Shown: positions 41,240-51,521 of the stretch, one piece after another
Position numbering within the stretch: the stretch's first letter is position 1
How the letters are laid out: each line of letters opens with the position of its first letter
From: Levilactobacillus parabrevis ATCC 53295
Lineage (GTDB): Bacteria; Bacillota; Bacilli; Lactobacillales; Lactobacillaceae
Length of the DNA: 64,000 nt
NCBI RefSeq assembly: GCF_001434055.1
Contig: NZ_AZCZ01000007.1
Location: 16,563 to 80,562 of the forward strand
Direction: 5' to 3'
Notes under the pieces: model-generated
Databases searched by the model: none
What the model was told of the DNA's origin: nothing
What the model saw: the letters and a program-made list of their open reading frames with translations, nothing else
Translations under genes and position numbers: made by a program

Positions 41240-43150
41240 CTACTTCACTTTTGCAATCTTCCCCTGTTCGATATACACACTCAGGATCGCGATATCAGCT
41301 GGGTTGACCCCACTGATCCGACTAGCTTGTGCCACCGTTTCCGGTTGGATCTTCTTTAACTTTTGGTGCGCTTCCGTTGCCAGCCCGTCAATTGCATCGT
41401 AATCGATGTTGGCAGGAATTGCCTTGGCTTCCATCCGCTTTAACTTCGCCACGTTGGCTTCCGCCTTCTTGATGTAGCCGGCGTACTTCAGCGAGATCTC
41501 AATTTCTTCCACGATGTGCCGGTCCACCGGTTGTTCTGGCGCTGGAATGAACTGTAGCAACGTCTGGTAGTCCACGTATGGCCGACGCAGGAAGACTGCG
41601 GCTAATACACCGTCTTGCAACGGCTTGTCACCGTGGCTCTCGATGAAGGCGTTGATGGCGTCGTTCGGCTTGATCCGGATGCTGTTCAACCGGTCAATTT
41701 CAGCCTGTAAGGCGGCCTTCTTGGCTAAGAAATCATCGTAGCGTTCGTCGCTGATCAGGCCCAATTCATGCCCCTTGGCCGTCAAACGCAAATCGGCGTT
41801 GTCGTGGCGCAAGATCAAGCGGTATTCGGCCCGACTCGTCAACAGACGGTAAGGTTCCTTGGTTCCCTTGGTCACCAAATCATCGACCATGACGCCGATG
41901 TAAGCATCGGAACGCTTCAACGTGAACCCAGGCTTGCCCAGTGCCCGCAAACCGGCGTTGATTCCGGCTAACAAGCCTTGACCAGCGGCTTCTTCATAAC
42001 CGGAAGTCCCATTGGTTTGGCCTGCTGTAAACAGGTTCTTCAATGGCTTAGTTTCCAGGGTTGGCCGCAATTGGTAAGGCGCAACGACATCGTATTCGAT
42101 GGCGTAGCCTGGCCGCATCATTTGTGCGTCTTCGAGACCCTGAATCGAATGCAAGATCTTCTGTTGCACTTCTTCTGGCATGGAGGTTGAAAGCCCCTGA
42201 ACGTACCATTCATCGGTGTTCCGGCCTTCTGGTTCCAGGAAGAGCTGGTGACGTGGCTTGTCGGCAAACCGGACGATCTTGTCTTCGATCGATGGACAGT
42301 AACGCGGACCGACACCCTCAATAACACCCGTAAACATTGGGGCGCGGTTGAGGTTAGCCTTGATGATCTCATGCGTCTTTTGGTTCGTGTAAGTCAGCCA
42401 GCAAGACAGTTGGTTCTTGAGATCAAGGTAGGCGCTATCTGGCGTCGTGAAGCTAAAGTGGTTCGGCTCCTTGTCCCCAGGTTGTTCCTCAGTCTCGTCG
42501 TAGTGAATCGTGTTCCCATCGACCCGTGGTGGCGTCCCAGTCTTAAAGCGTTCCAGATCAAAACCATACTTAGGCAGGTTGGCCGTCAGCTTGTTGGCTG
42601 GTTGAGAGTTGTTAGGACCAGAAGAGTACATCAACTCACCGATGATGATCTTGCCTCGCGCTGCAGTTCCAGCCGCAATGACAACGGCCTTGGCCCGGTA
42701 ACGCGCACCGGTGTTGGTGATGACCCCTTTGCAGGCGCCGTCTTCCACGATCAAATCATCCACGATTCCCTGACGCAAAGTCAAATTAGGTTCTCGTTCG
42801 ATGGTGTGCTTCATTTCAGCATGGTAGGCGTGCTTGTCGGCTTGGGCGCGTAAGGCACGGACGGCCGGGCCCTTCCCGGTGTTGAGCATCCGCATCTGAA
42901 CGTAGGTCTTGTCGATGTTACGTCCCATTTCGCCACCCAGGGCGTCAATTTCACGGACGACGATCCCCTTAGCTGGGCCCCCAACGGATGGGTTACATGG
43001 CATAAATGCCACCATATCCAGGTTGATCGTCATCAGTAAGGTCTTGTTGCCCATCCGGGCTGCGGCCAGCGCCGCTTCACTACCGGCATGACCGGCTCCG
43101 ACAACGATAACGTCGAAGTCCTGTCCCGGATATTCAATTACTTCAGTCAT
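41240..43150 (-). CDS. mnmG: tRNA uridine-5-carboxymethylaminomethyl modification enzyme, FAD subunit
   Basis: 636 aa, ATG 43150 behind GGAGGG. The FAD-binding Rossmann motif [22 protein letters not shown] lies near the N-terminus. The GidA signature segments [21 protein letters not shown] and [12 protein letters not shown], and the C-terminal helical domain ([19 protein letters not shown]), are all present. With MnmE it forms the complex that installs the (carboxymethyl)aminomethyl group on wobble U34 of certain tRNAs, using FAD, GTP and methylene-tetrahydrofolate. It lies 69 bp downstream of mnmE in the usual origin-proximal pair. Confidence 0.97.
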   Translation of the reverse strand: MTEVIEYPGQDFDVIVVGAGHAGSEAALAAARMGNKTLLMTINLDMVAFMPCNPSVGGPAKGIVVREIDALGGEMGRNIDKTYVQMRMLNTGKGPAVRALRAQADKHAYHAEMKHTIEREPNLTLRQGIVDDLIVEDGACKGVITNTGARYRAKAVVIAAGTAARGKIIIGELMYSSGPNNSQPANKLTANLPKYGFDLERFKTGTPPRVDGNTIHYDETEEQPGDKEPNHFSFTTPDSAYLDLKNQLSCWLTYTNQKTHEIIKANLNRAPMFTGVIEGVGPRYCPSIEDKIVRFADKPRHQLFLEPEGRNTDEWYVQGLSTSMPEEVQQKILHSIQGLEDAQMMRPGYAIEYDVVAPYQLRPTLETKPLKNLFTAGQTNGTSGYEEAAGQGLLAGINAGLRALGKPGFTLKRSDAYIGVMVDDLVTKGTKEPYRLLTSRAEYRLILRHDNADLRLTAKGHELGLISDERYDDFLAKKAALQAEIDRLNSIRIKPNDAINAFIESHGDKPLQDGVLAAVFLRRPYVDYQTLLQFIPAPEQPVDRHIVEEIEISLKYAGYIKKAEANVAKLKRMEAKAIPANIDYDAIDGLATEAHQKLKKIQPETVAQASRISGVNPADIAILSVYIEQGKIAKVK

Positions 43151-43219
43151 GGTTCTTTCCCTCCATGCCCAATCGTCGTAGCGGCGGTCAAGCGGTCTCT
43201 TTGTGGTTTGAATTTAACG

Positions 43220-44614
43220 TTATTTTCCTAAACAGAATTGACTAAACAGCTGATCGAGCAGCTCGTCTTGGTAGCTATCCCCGGTAATCTCACCGAGTAA
43301 GTCCCAGGCCCGCGTCATGTCGATCTGCACCAGATCCACGGGCATCCCCGCAGCAATCCCGTGCATGACATCGTCTAAGGCGTCACTGGCTTGGTGCAAC
43401 AGCCCGATATGCCGGGCGTTGGTAACCATCACAGTGTTCTGACTGGATTCGATTCCCTCATCAAAGAAGAGATGGGCGATGGTTTCTTCCAACTTATCCA
43501 ATCCCGCACTCTGTAGGATGGACGTCTCGATGATTGGACTGTCCCCAGCCGCCTGCTTCAACGCTGGCAGATCTAGCTTCTGTGGCAGATCCGTCTTGTT
43601 TAAAATCAGGATCCGTTGCGTGTCGGCCGTAGCGTCCAACAACTGTTTATCCTCGGTCGTCAAGGCCTCACTGGCGTTCAAGACCAGCATGACCAAATCA
43701 GCCGTGTTGATTGCTTTCCGTGACCGTTCGACCCCAATCTTTTCGACCTTATCCGTCGTATCGCGAATACCAGCCGTGTCAATCAGTTTCAAGGGAACCC
43801 CTTTGACGTTGACGTATTCTTCAATCACGTCACGCGTGGTTCCCGCAACGTCGGTCACGATTGCCTTGTCTTCGTGGAGCAAGTGATTCAACAAGCTACT
43901 CTTCCCCACGTTTGGCCGCCCGACAATCGCCGTGGCAAGACCTTCACGCAGAACTTTCCCCTGTTTAGCAGTCGCCAACAACGTCTTAATCTGCTGCTTG
44001 ACCTCTTGGGCCTTTTCCAGCAGCATCTTAGTCGTCATCGTTTCCACGTCATCGTACTCGGGATAATCGATATTGACTTCGACCTGGGCCAGCGCATCCA
44101 GGATGTCTTGGCGAAGATTTCTGATCAATTTCGACAAATCACCGTCTAATTGATTCAACGCAACCTTCATCGACTTATCGGTCTTGGCCCGAATCAGATC
44201 CATGACGGATTCCGCCTGGGTCAAATCAATTCGGCCATTCAAGAAGGCCCGCTTGGTATACTCGCCGGGTTCGGCCAACCGAGCGCCATAGCTCAGGCAC
44301 AACTGGAGAATCCGGTTCGTCGCCACGATCCCCCCGTGACAGTTAATTTCAATAATATCTTCTTTGGTGTAGGTCTTAGGAGCCCGCATCACAGTAACCA
44401 TAACCTCGTCCACTTCTTCCCCATTTTCGGGGTCAATGATGTGACCGTAATGAATCGTGTGGGTGCCAACCTTCGTCAAATCTGCGCCCTTAAAGAGCTT
44501 GCTGGCAACGGCAAAGACTTCCTCACCGCTTAACCGAATAATTGAAATTCCACCTTCACCAGGCGGCGTCGAGATTGCCGCAATCGTATCAAATTCTGTT
44601 GTGGTGACTGTCAT
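43220..44614 (-). CDS. mnmE: tRNA modification GTPase
   Basis: 464 aa, ATG 44614 behind GGAGGA. The N-terminal formyl-THF-binding domain begins [23 protein letters not shown]. The inserted GTPase domain has G1 [11 protein letters not shown]2 T-T-R-D, G3 DTAGIRDT and G4 NKTD. The sequence ends in the invariant C-L-G-K, whose Cys is required for modification chemistry. It is the partner of MnmG in wobble uridine modification of tRNA, and upstream member of the mnmE-mnmG pair left of the origin. Confidence 0.97.
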   Translation of the reverse strand: MTVTTTEFDTIAAISTPPGEGGISIIRLSGEEVFAVASKLFKGADLTKVGTHTIHYGHIIDPENGEEVDEVMVTVMRAPKTYTKEDIIEINCHGGIVATNRILQLCLSYGARLAEPGEYTKRAFLNGRIDLTQAESVMDLIRAKTDKSMKVALNQLDGDLSKLIRNLRQDILDALAQVEVNIDYPEYDDVETMTTKMLLEKAQEVKQQIKTLLATAKQGKVLREGLATAIVGRPNVGKSSLLNHLLHEDKAIVTDVAGTTRDVIEEYVNVKGVPLKLIDTAGIRDTTDKVEKIGVERSRKAINTADLVMLVLNASEALTTEDKQLLDATADTQRILILNKTDLPQKLDLPALKQAAGDSPIIETSILQSAGLDKLEETIAHLFFDEGIESSQNTVMVTNARHIGLLHQASDALDDVMHGIAAGMPVDLVQIDMTRAWDLLGEITGDSYQDELLDQLFSQFCLGK

Positions 44615-44750
44615 GAGCCATCCTCCTTCTTATGTTTACTGCTGTCTGAATTGTCTTAATCAAGCTTCACTTTTCGTAACGAGGAACTGTGCCAAATCGT
44701 CTACTGATGCAAGCGCTCACCCCGGGCGTATCATTTAACGCCATAAAAAA

Positions 44751-44795
44751 AAGCACCTACTCCACGCCACCTAACTGTGCGTGGATAAAGTACTT
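44751..44795 (-). terminator. Terminator of jag
   Basis: Seventeen-position imperfect stem, 44751-44767 with 44779-44795. On the minus strand it is followed by eight U. Confidence 0.75.
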
Positions 44796-44871
44796 TCACT
44801 ACTTTATCGTAAACTTGATAAGAATGATTGTCTTCACTATAAGGGGTAACGGCGCGTTTGTCAAACGAAAC

Positions 44872-45666
44872 TTATGCTGGTTCGATGACGACCGCCCGAT
44901 GGGGTTCCTTCCCCGCAGAGTACGTCGTGACGTAGCGGTTCTTCGACAAGACCGCGTGAATCTGCTTCCGCTCAAACGACGGCATTGGGTCCAAATAGAT
45001 TGGCTTCCCAGTCGCGACAACTTCGCGCGCCGTACTCTCCGCCAAGCGGCTCAACGTAGCTGCCCGGCGTTCACGGTAATTCGCCACGTCCAGCTCCAGC
45101 TCAACGTGCGCAGCGCCGTGGTGGTTCAAAAATAATTGCGCCAAACTCTGCAACGCATTGATTGTCCGGCCATGCTTACCAATCAATAATCCTTCCTTAT
45201 CCGTGGTAAAGACCAGGCGAACTTGACGGTGAGCACCCGCTTCAGCGTCTATCGTAGCGTCTATGCCGAGTTGTTCTACGATGGTTGCCAAATAGTCCTG
45301 AACCGCTTCGATGGCTGCCTCACGACGCTTACGACGCTCCTGCGGGGTCACTGTGGGCTCGGACGACGCTGACGGTGCATCAGTAGCTGTTTCGGCAGCC
45401 ACTGGTGCTACTGAAGCGGCTGCCGAACTAGTTGGTTCCGTTGAACGCACCACTGCCGCTGACGATTCCGGCACCGGCGCAGCGGATGAAGCTTCCGCAA
45501 CCGTCTTTAGGACAATGTCCACCATGGCCTCGCGTCGGCCGATTCCCAGCCAACCCTTTCGCGGAGTGGCGACCACCTTAATTACCACTTGGTCGCGGCG
45601 ACTGTTGAGCGCGGTTAACCCCGCCGCAATCGCTGCCTCTTCCGTTTTGCCCGTGTAGATTGTCAT
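44872..45666 (-). CDS. jag: Jag / KhpB RNA-binding protein
   Basis: 264 aa from ATG 45666, with GGAGG 8 bases upstream; the longer frame to 45726 starts without a site. The Jag_N domain (TIYTGKTEEAAIAAGLTALN ... KGWLGIGRREA) is followed by a ~60-residue Ala/Ser/Thr/Pro/Glu linker. A KH domain (VRLVFTTDKEGLLIGKHGRTINALQSL) and the R3H domain (ESTAREVVATGKPIYLDPMPSFERKQIHAVLSKN) come last. KhpB proteins bind RNA and influence cell elongation and division. Here it is separated from yidC by 601 bp, unlike the tight yidC-jag pair in many relatives. Confidence 0.93.
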   Translation of the reverse strand: MTIYTGKTEEAAIAAGLTALNSRRDQVVIKVVATPRKGWLGIGRREAMVDIVLKTVAEASSAAPVPESSAAVVRSTEPTSSAAASVAPVAAETATDAPSASSEPTVTPQERRKRREAAIEAVQDYLATIVEQLGIDATIDAEAGAHRQVRLVFTTDKEGLLIGKHGRTINALQSLAQLFLNHHGAAHVELELDVANYRERRAATLSRLAESTAREVVATGKPIYLDPMPSFERKQIHAVLSKNRYVTTYSAGKEPHRAVVIEPA

Positions 45667-45907
45667 CGTCCATTCCTCCATGTCTTTTTCGCTAAAATTC
45701 AGTATACCATAATGCTCGCACCGCACCCCGTAATTCAGCCTGAAAATGATTAGCAGGGCGGAGACCCTAAGAATCTATTAAGATGCCAGAATCAGTGCGA
45801 CTTTTTTGGCGGAAATTACATTAGTAGTTAGTGTAGCGGTAATTTTTAGTGGCTGAGAATTGGACTGGTCGGAATGCTTGTCGGGGGGGCTACTGTGGCT
45901 TAGGATG

Positions 45908-46007
45908 TCAGGCTTTCTCACACCCAAAAATTAGAAAATATGTGGTCTTGGAAACGAGTTATGCAGGGCAGACTCTTCCGCTTAGAAATCTAAGGCCTCC
46001 TGCTCGG
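45908..46007. repeat. Direct repeat, copy A, between jag and yidC
   Basis: About 100 bp related to 46041-46142. Shared blocks include CTTTCTC, AAATATG, GAAACGAGTT, CAGACTC, CGCTTAGAAA and CTAAG. It contains the small hairpin CTTAGA-AA-TCTAAG. No reading frame. Confidence 0.7.
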
Positions 46008-46040
46008 TACTAGCGTTGATGATTACTCTAGTCTAAATCA

Positions 46041-46142
46041 TCGGACTTTCTCTCGCCCGTTATGTTCGGAAATATGCGGCCTCTGAAACGAGTTCCGCAA
46101 ACCAGACTCCTGCGCTTAGAAAGCTAAGTGACTCCTGTCCGG
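46041..46142. repeat. Direct repeat, copy B, between jag and yidC
   Basis: Second copy, offset 133 bp from copy A, about 70% alike by eye and ending CTCCTGTCCGG (CTCCTGCTCGG in A). The hairpin is CTTAG-AAAG-CTAAG. Together the copies fill most of the unusual yidC-jag gap. Confidence 0.7.
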
Positions 46143-46210
46143 CGAGGCCGAACAGAAGCCCCTTAGCTCCCTAATGCTCAGAGTCTAAACGGTTTGCTCC
46201 ACTCTCTGCA

Positions 46211-46240
46211 CAAAAAAAGCACAGAACCGAAGTCCTGCGC
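46211..46240 (-). terminator. Terminator of the rnpA-yidC operon
   Basis: Nine-bp stem closing a UUCG tetraloop on the minus-strand RNA (46240-46232 with 46227-46219), followed by seven U. Confidence 0.88.
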
Positions 46241-46267
46241 CGATAAAATGCATTTATGCTAACTTGT

Positions 46268-47101
46268 TTACTTGCGTTTGCTTTGCTTTGCACGGCGGAT
46301 TGCTTTCTTGACCGCGCGTTCGTGTTCGTTCTTTTCCTTTTCCTTGGCATCGCGTTCCGCTTGAATCTTCCACGGATTTTGAATTAGCAAGGTTTGGCCA
46401 ACTTGGAACACGTACGAAATCGTCCAGTACAAGGACAGTGATGATGGCACGTTCAGGGCAGTGAAGAAGACCACTACCGGCATCCCGACGATCATCATGG
46501 TGCTCATTGAATTGGACTCTGGCATTGACTTGGTGCTTAACCACGAACTAATCAGCGTGGCAACAGCGGCCAAGACAGGCAGGATGAAATACGGGTCTTT
46601 GTGGCCCAATTGCAACCACAGGAAGCTCCCAGACCGCAGAACGGCCGTCCGCCAGATAGCTTGATACAAGGCCCAGATGATTGGCAACTGAACCACAGCA
46701 GGAAGGCAACCCAACATGGGGTGAACGCCCGCTTCCGAATACAGCTTTTGCTGTTCGGCCTGCATCTTTTGCATCGTTTCGCGATCTTTTGAGGAGTATT
46801 TCTTCTGTAAGGCTTTTAATTGTGGCTGTAAGTCTTGCGTCTTCCGCATGCTGCGGGTTTGGAAGATCATCAGTGGGAGTAAGATAATCCGCACGATAAT
46901 GGTAAAGATGATAATCCCGACACCGTAGCTCCCGCCGAACATGTTGGCCAACCCAATAATTGCCCGGGAGAAGTTCAGAACGATCCAGCCGTCCCAAATC
47001 CCGGTACTTTGATTGGTGATTGGTGCGTTGCTACAAGCGGAAAGGATAAAGACTAAGCTCACAATACCTAGCATAAGTAGGGTACGTTTGTACTTTTTCA
47101 C
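46268..47101 (-). CDS. yidC: Membrane protein insertase YidC/Oxa1, lipoprotein type
   Basis: 277 aa, ATG 47101, two bases after the rnpA stop. The lipoprotein signal peptide ends L-S-A-C (Cys23). Five further helices include IIIFTIIVRIILLPLMIFQTRSMRK, with the conserved Arg in the first helix of the groove, and GCLPAVVQLPIIWALYQAIW. The C-terminus is short and basic (RAVKKAIRRAKQSKRK), which helps bind ribosomes. It inserts membrane proteins with or without SecYEG. It is in the rpmH-rnpA-yidC cluster left of the origin. Confidence 0.95.
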   Translation of the reverse strand: MKKYKRTLLMLGIVSLVFILSACSNAPITNQSTGIWDGWIVLNFSRAIIGLANMFGGSYGVGIIIFTIIVRIILLPLMIFQTRSMRKTQDLQPQLKALQKKYSSKDRETMQKMQAEQQKLYSEAGVHPMLGCLPAVVQLPIIWALYQAIWRTAVLRSGSFLWLQLGHKDPYFILPVLAAVATLISSWLSTKSMPESNSMSTMMIVGMPVVVFFTALNVPSSLSLYWTISYVFQVGQTLLIQNPWKIQAERDAKEKEKNEHERAVKKAIRRAKQSKRK

Positions 47102-47103
47102 TT

Positions 47104-47460
47104 TTATTCCTCGCTATAGTTGGAATCCAGTAGTTTCGCCAGTTTCAAAACATGAATCAGGCTGCTCTTCGCATCAGTCATGGAAATGCCGTCCGCCCGG
47201 GGCCGAGCAATTACGAGAAAGTCCACATCCTGCTGGAGGTAGGGCTTCAACTCGAGTAGACTCTGCCGAATCCGGCGCTTCACCCAATTACGGTGGACCG
47301 CGTTCCCAATTTTCTTACCGACCGAAATGCCAACTCGAAAATGTAATTGATCAGGTTTTTCCATTGAATACACCACAAATTGCCGGTTTGCGACCGAATT
47401 TCTGGTTTCAAAGACCTGCTGGAATTCCGCTTCTTTCTTAATGCGGTAAGATTTTCGCAT
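47104..47460 (-). CDS. rnpA: Ribonuclease P protein component
   Basis: 118 aa, ATG 47460 behind GGAGATG. It begins [22 protein letters not shown] and carries the RNR signature as [24 protein letters not shown]. It binds the RNase P RNA and assists 5' maturation of tRNAs. It lies between rpmH and yidC as in most Firmicutes. The leader contains the rpmH terminator, so expression relies on partial read-through or processing. Confidence 0.96.
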   Translation of the reverse strand: MRKSYRIKKEAEFQQVFETRNSVANRQFVVYSMEKPDQLHFRVGISVGKKIGNAVHRNWVKRRIRQSLLELKPYLQQDVDFLVIARPRADGISMTDAKSSLIHVLKLAKLLDSNYSEE

Positions 47461-47540
47461 GGTGCATCTCCAAAATTCTCAACGATTTGTTGAACAGTCC
47501 GCGAGAGATTAGGGTCCCAGTCTTCTCGCAGATAAAATAA

Positions 47541-47565
47541 AAAGACCACTGAACCATCAGCGGCC
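47541..47565 (-). terminator. Terminator overlapping the end of rpmH
   Basis: Nine-pair stem on the minus strand (47565-47557 with 47552-47544, including G-U pairs), then TTTTTATTTT. The rpmH stop codon is at its base. Confidence 0.75.
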
Positions 47566-47699
47566 TATGCAGACAATACTTTACGTCCCTTTTGACGGCG
47601 ACGTGCTAAAACTTGACGGCCATTGCTAGTGCTCATACGCTTGCGGAAGCCGTGGACACGTGAACGGTGACGTTTCTTTGGTTGGAAAGTGCGCTTCAT
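47565..47699 (-). CDS. rpmH: 50S ribosomal protein L34
   Basis: 44 aa, ATG 47699 with GAGAGGAG upstream, stop TAG at 47565-47567. Translation gives [21 protein letters not shown] followed by [23 protein letters not shown], the full L34 sequence. It is a basic protein of the large ribosomal subunit and the first gene of the leftward operon from the origin. Confidence 0.98.
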   Translation of the reverse strand: MKRTFQPKKRHRSRVHGFRKRMSTSNGRQVLARRRQKGRKVLSA

Positions 47700-47785
47700 C
47701 GTAAAATCTCCTCTCTTAACTATGACTATTTTTTATCTGGTGAAGCCAGACAAATACTAAATGCATTTCCTGAACATATTAGCAT

Positions 47786-47849
47786 AAATTTCGCCGAATG
47801 GAAATAGGAACTTTGAATTTCCATAAAAAAGTTCTCCCCGGCGAAATTT
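47786..47849. other. Interlocking inverted repeats at the left edge of oriC
   Basis: Outer 11-bp repeat AAATTTCGCCG (47786-47796) / CGGCGAAATTT (47839-47849). Inside it, ATGGAAAT (47798) / ATTTCCAT (47817) and GAACTTT (47808) / AAAGTTC (47828) interleave in pseudoknot order. It lies between the rpmH promoter region and the first DnaA box. Confidence 0.7.
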
Positions 47850-47866
47850 GTTTCATGCACTTTGAC

Positions 47867-48136
47867 TGTGGATAACTCTAAAATTGTTAAAAAGTTTTTC
47901 CGGACTTTCCCACCCAGTTGTCCACCGTTCCACAGCCTGTTTATTTTAGTTTTCTGGGTTCAGTGGATTCTGTGGATAACTTGTGAAACACTTGATACTA
48001 CTCTGTTCTCATTCCACAGAAGGCTGTGCATAACTTAAATTAACAAAAACTTTCCACAGGTTTTAGACTCTCTGTGGATAACTCTATCCACTTTCTGTGA
48101 AACAATTATTCACAGTTCAAAATACCCTGTGGAAAA
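47867..48136. other. oriC, DnaA-box cluster upstream of dnaA
   Basis: TGTGGATAA (reverse of TTATCCACA) at 47867, 47971 and 48073. Near-boxes are TGTGCATAA at 48025, TTATTCACA at 48106 and TGTGGAAAA at 48128, and further CCACAG cores occur near 47930, 48013 and 48052. It fills the 536-bp rpmH-dnaA gap, as in Bacillus-type bipartite origins; DnaA binding here also autoregulates dnaA. Confidence 0.93.
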
Positions 48137-48235
48137 CTTTTTTTCTTCATGCTACACTGGACTTACGTTTTCGTTTGGGGGTCTTACGCCCAAATGGGAA
48201 ATGACTATCTAAATAATTAATAGGGGGATACATCA

Positions 48236-49594
48236 GTGCCAGATATGGTAACTTTATGGACTGATATCAAGGAGTTATTCGAGGAAAATAACACACCAAC
48301 GACCTACAAGACTTGGATCGAAACTGCCAAGCCGATTGCCTTAGATGGCAATAAATTGACGTTGGAACTCCCGTCACCCCTGCATCGTGATTACTGGACC
48401 CATCAACACCTGGACCAGCAATTGGTAGAATACGCATACCAAGCCGCTCACGAAGATATTCAGCCGATTTTGATCATCGAAAGCGAACGCCAACAACAGG
48501 CGACACGTAAAGCAAAGACCGCGACCCCCGAGGAACCGGCCACTGCTGAACCAACACCAACTTTCATGAAGGAAACCGCGCTGAACTCCCGCTACACTTT
48601 TGACACTTTCGTCATCGGAAAAGGCAACCAAATGGCCCACGCAGCGGCCTTGGTTGTCTCCGAAGAACCCGGCGTGATGTATAATCCGCTGTTCTTCTAC
48701 GGTGGCGTGGGCCTTGGTAAAACCCACTTGATGCATGCGATCGGCAATAAAATGCTCGAAGATCGCCCGGACACCAAGGTCAAGTACGTCACTAGCGAAG
48801 CCTTCACGAATGACTTTATCAATGCGATTCAAACCCGGACGCAGGAGCAGTTCCGTCAGGAGTATCGTAACGTTGATCTGCTACTGGTCGATGATATTCA
48901 GTTCTTCGCTAATAAGGAAGGAACCCAAGAAGAGTTCTTCCATACATTTAATGCACTTTATGATGATGAGAAACAGATCGTGCTGACTTCCGATCGACTA
49001 CCCAACGAGATTCCTAAGCTACAGGATCGCCTCGTTTCGCGGTTCGCTTGGGGCTTATCGGTCGACATCACACCACCGGACCTGGAAACACGAATCGCCA
49101 TTCTCCGCAATAAAGCCGACGCCGATCAGATCGATATCCCCGACGACACCTTGAGTTACATCGCTGGGCAAATCGACTCTAACGTGCGCGAACTTGAGGG
49201 CGCATTGGCCCGCGTCCAAGCCTATCATCAGTTGATGCACCAACCAATCACGACTGACCTGGCTGCTGAGGCACTTAAGAGCCTCAACCTCGCCAATGCC
49301 ACGGATGCCATTACGATTCCGGTCATTCAGGACCGTGTCGCCAACTACTTCCACGTTTCTCTCAAGGATTTAAAGGGGAAGAAACGCAAGCAAGCTATCG
49401 TCATGCCACGGCAAATTGCCATGTACCTGTCGCGTGAACTGACGGAAGCATCACTTCCACGCATCGGAAACGAATTCGGCGGCAAGGATCACACCACGGT
49501 CATTCACGCCTACGACAAAATCCAGGATTCACTGAAGACCGATGTTGAATTACAAAAAGACATCGACAATCTGAAAGATGAATTACGGCGCTAG
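48236..49594 (+). CDS. dnaA: Chromosomal replication initiator protein DnaA
   Basis: 452 aa from GTG 48236, with AGGGGG upstream. Domain I begins [25 protein letters not shown]. Domain II is a short Thr/Ala/Pro linker (~85-112). The AAA+ domain III has Walker [16 protein letters not shown] (from residue 156), Walker [11 protein letters not shown] and sensor segments. Domain IV ends with the DnaA-box recognition signature [19 protein letters not shown]. It opens oriC and starts replication. Confidence 0.98.
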   Translation: MPDMVTLWTDIKELFEENNTPTTYKTWIETAKPIALDGNKLTLELPSPLHRDYWTHQHLDQQLVEYAYQAAHEDIQPILIIESERQQQATRKAKTATPEEPATAEPTPTFMKETALNSRYTFDTFVIGKGNQMAHAAALVVSEEPGVMYNPLFFYGGVGLGKTHLMHAIGNKMLEDRPDTKVKYVTSEAFTNDFINAIQTRTQEQFRQEYRNVDLLLVDDIQFFANKEGTQEEFFHTFNALYDDEKQIVLTSDRLPNEIPKLQDRLVSRFAWGLSVDITPPDLETRIAILRNKADADQIDIPDDTLSYIAGQIDSNVRELEGALARVQAYHQLMHQPITTDLAAEALKSLNLANATDAITIPVIQDRVANYFHVSLKDLKGKKRKQAIVMPRQIAMYLSRELTEASLPRIGNEFGGKDHTTVIHAYDKIQDSLKTDVELQKDIDNLKDELRR

Positions 49595-49598
49595 GACG

Positions 49599-49648
49599 AA
49601 ACCGTCCGAGTCAGCGCGACAAAGTTAGCAGACTCGTGACGGTTTTTT
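49599..49648 (+). terminator. Terminator of dnaA
   Basis: AAACCGTC plus GAGTC (49599-49612) pairing with GACTC plus GACGGTTT (49631-49645), then TTT. Confidence 0.75.
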
Positions 49649-49690
49649 TGTGACCAACTAGGGTATGATAGATGTAGAGCTGACGGAGCG

Positions 49691-49783
49691 TGTGGATAAA
49701 AATGACAAAGCATTAAAGTTTTCCACAAGTTATCCACAGGTGGAAAACCTAGTAACACAAGTCCTTTCGTCAAGTTATCCACA
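49691..49783. other. oriC, DnaA-box cluster between dnaA and dnaN
   Basis: TGTGGATAA at 49691, TTTTCCACA at 49719, TTATCCACA at 49730 and 49775. A pyrimidine-rich and AT-rich stretch (49804-49850) follows and may be part of the unwinding region, as the dnaA-dnaN gap is in Bacillus. Confidence 0.9.
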
Positions 49784-49865
49784 GAATACACTGCTCTACT
49801 ACGGCTACTGTCTTTTTCTTTTAATTAAGTAAACTACGCACCACTAAAAAGGAGTGTCTAATCTT

Positions 49866-51005
49866 ATGAAATTTTCCATTAACCGGGCGGCCTTCATTAA
49901 GGAACTCAACAATGTGTCACGGGCCATTTCGTCTAAGACCACAATTCCCATTTTAACTGGGATCAAGATCGTTGCTAGTGATGCGGGCCTCTTACTGACT
50001 GGTTCTAACGCTGACATTTCAATCGAATCTTTAATTCGTGCGGACGATCCCGACATTGGGCTAACCGTTGACGAACCAGGAGCCATCGTGCTAACGGCGC
50101 GGTTCTTCAGTGAAATTGTTAAGCGTTTGCCTGAACAAACGATGACGGTGACAGTCAAAGACGCCTTCCAAACGGAAATTACGTCCGGGTCAGCAGCATT
50201 TAATATCAACGGGCAAGATGCCAACAACTATCCACACTTGCCAGAAGTTGACGCCGCTGATTCCGTGGTCCTGTCTGGTGCCGTCTTCAAGGAACTGATC
50301 AGCCAAACAGTTATCGCCGTATCCAACCAAGAAAGTCGGCCAATCTTAACTGGGGTTCACTTTGTGTTGGCGGACAACCAGTTCTTGGCGGTCGCCACGG
50401 ACAGTCACCGGTTGTCACAACGCCAGATTGAGTTACCTACACCAAGTAGTGCGGCCTTTGACGTCATCATTCCCGGAAAGAGTTTGACTGAACTTTCTCG
50501 GATGATCGGCGACGATGACAGTGATGTGAAGATGCAATTCTCCGAAAACCAGGTATTGTTCCTACTAGGGGACACGTCATTCTATTCACGATTACTGGAA
50601 GGAAATTACCCAGATACGTCTCGGTTGATTCCCAAGGAAGCCTCAACCACGGTAGAATTCGAAGCGCCAGAATTATTGGCGGCCGTTGAACGGGCCTCAC
50701 TGTTGTCTCACGAATCGCGGAACAACGTGGTTAAGCTGACTTTGACGCCAGCGGACAACCAAGTTACCATCTTCAGTAATTCTCCAGATGTCGGGAACGT
50801 TGAAGAAGCCTTGGACCCTAAGGAAATTACCGGGGATGATCTCGAAATTTCCTTTAACCCAGACTACATGAAGGATGCCTTACGGTCGTTCGGTCAGACG
50901 ACGATCCGCGTAGCCTTTACATCAGCATTGCGGCCATTCACATTGGTCCCAACGGAAGATACCAGCAACTTCATTCAGTTGATCACGCCGGTACGGACGT
51001 TCTAA
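49866..51005 (+). CDS. dnaN: DNA polymerase III sliding clamp (beta subunit)
   Basis: 379 aa from ATG 49866, preceded by AAGGAG; a GTG four codons earlier overlaps that site. The N-terminus MKFSINRAAFIKELNNVSRAISSKTTIPILTGIKI and the C-terminus ALRPFTLVPTEDTSNFIQLITPVRTF are those of Firmicute beta clamps, with three repeated clamp domains. The dimeric ring tethers polymerase to DNA. It is followed by a terminator, so yaaA-recF-gyrBA has its own promoter. Confidence 0.97.
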   Translation: MKFSINRAAFIKELNNVSRAISSKTTIPILTGIKIVASDAGLLLTGSNADISIESLIRADDPDIGLTVDEPGAIVLTARFFSEIVKRLPEQTMTVTVKDAFQTEITSGSAAFNINGQDANNYPHLPEVDAADSVVLSGAVFKELISQTVIAVSNQESRPILTGVHFVLADNQFLAVATDSHRLSQRQIELPTPSSAAFDVIIPGKSLTELSRMIGDDDSDVKMQFSENQVLFLLGDTSFYSRLLEGNYPDTSRLIPKEASTTVEFEAPELLAAVERASLLSHESRNNVVKLTLTPADNQVTIFSNSPDVGNVEEALDPKEITGDDLEISFNPDYMKDALRSFGQTTIRVAFTSALRPFTLVPTEDTSNFIQLITPVRTF

Positions 51006-51021
51006 ATTTAAAAGCTAACGG

Positions 51022-51053
51022 AGTGTCACCTCAAAAGGGGGTGGCACTTTTTT
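51022..51053 (+). terminator. Terminator of dnaN
   Basis: AGTGTCACC (51022-51030) / GGTGGCACT (51040-51048), then TTTTT. Confidence 0.82.
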
Positions 51054-51510
51054 GATAAAAAAGAGTGCGGAACAAGGCGATTAGAGGCTGTCTTGTGGAG
51101 CATGTTTCGGTAATATGCAATTAGGAGAAGGCTCCGAACAAGTAAAAGTATTAGCACACAACGGAGCGGAAAAGGGATCACGCCCCGAAAAACCACTTGA
51201 AATATCCAGCTAAGCCCTAGGCCAACCTGATTTCTGAAAATATCGCCAAGTTATCTCGAATTTCCACGTGAAATTCGTTACTTGCGTGCGCATATGCTTC
51301 GTGATTTTCAACAACTTTCAAGAAAGCCTGAAAAAAGTCCTGAAAAAACAAAAAAATCGTTAAAAGGCCGCTATTTTTTGATTAGAGCAAATTTACCGGT
51401 TTTTTATCAAAAATATCAGGAAGGGCTTAAATCGGCTGAGAACGCAAAAATCAAGCAGTTAAACTGTACTTTTCCCTAAAATGCGGTATAATATAATAGA
51501 AGAATATAGA
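51054..51510. other. Long dnaN-yaaA intergenic region with palindrome and promoter
   Basis: No convincing gene; a 65-codon frame at 51282-51479 lacks a ribosome-binding site and is lysine-rich noise. CGAATTTC (51257-51264) / GAAATTCG (51270-51277) is a perfect 8-bp repeat centred on CACGT, a very degenerate parS look-alike. Two overlapping TATAAT (51487, 51492) form the probable yaaA-recF-gyrB-gyrA promoter. Confidence 0.6.
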
Positions 51511-51521
51511 GGGGTGAAATT

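Noticed and set aside
44689..45135. 148-codon plus-strand frame over jag and its terminator
   Set aside because: Antisense to the well-supported jag gene and crossing a terminator; it is a shadow frame.
51257..51277. parS-like CACGTG palindrome between dnaN and yaaA
   Set aside because: About 11/16 to parS; listed only as a palindrome.
51282..51479. 65-codon frame upstream of yaaA
   Set aside because: No ribosome-binding site, composition like intergenic A-rich sequence, and it runs into the yaaA promoter.
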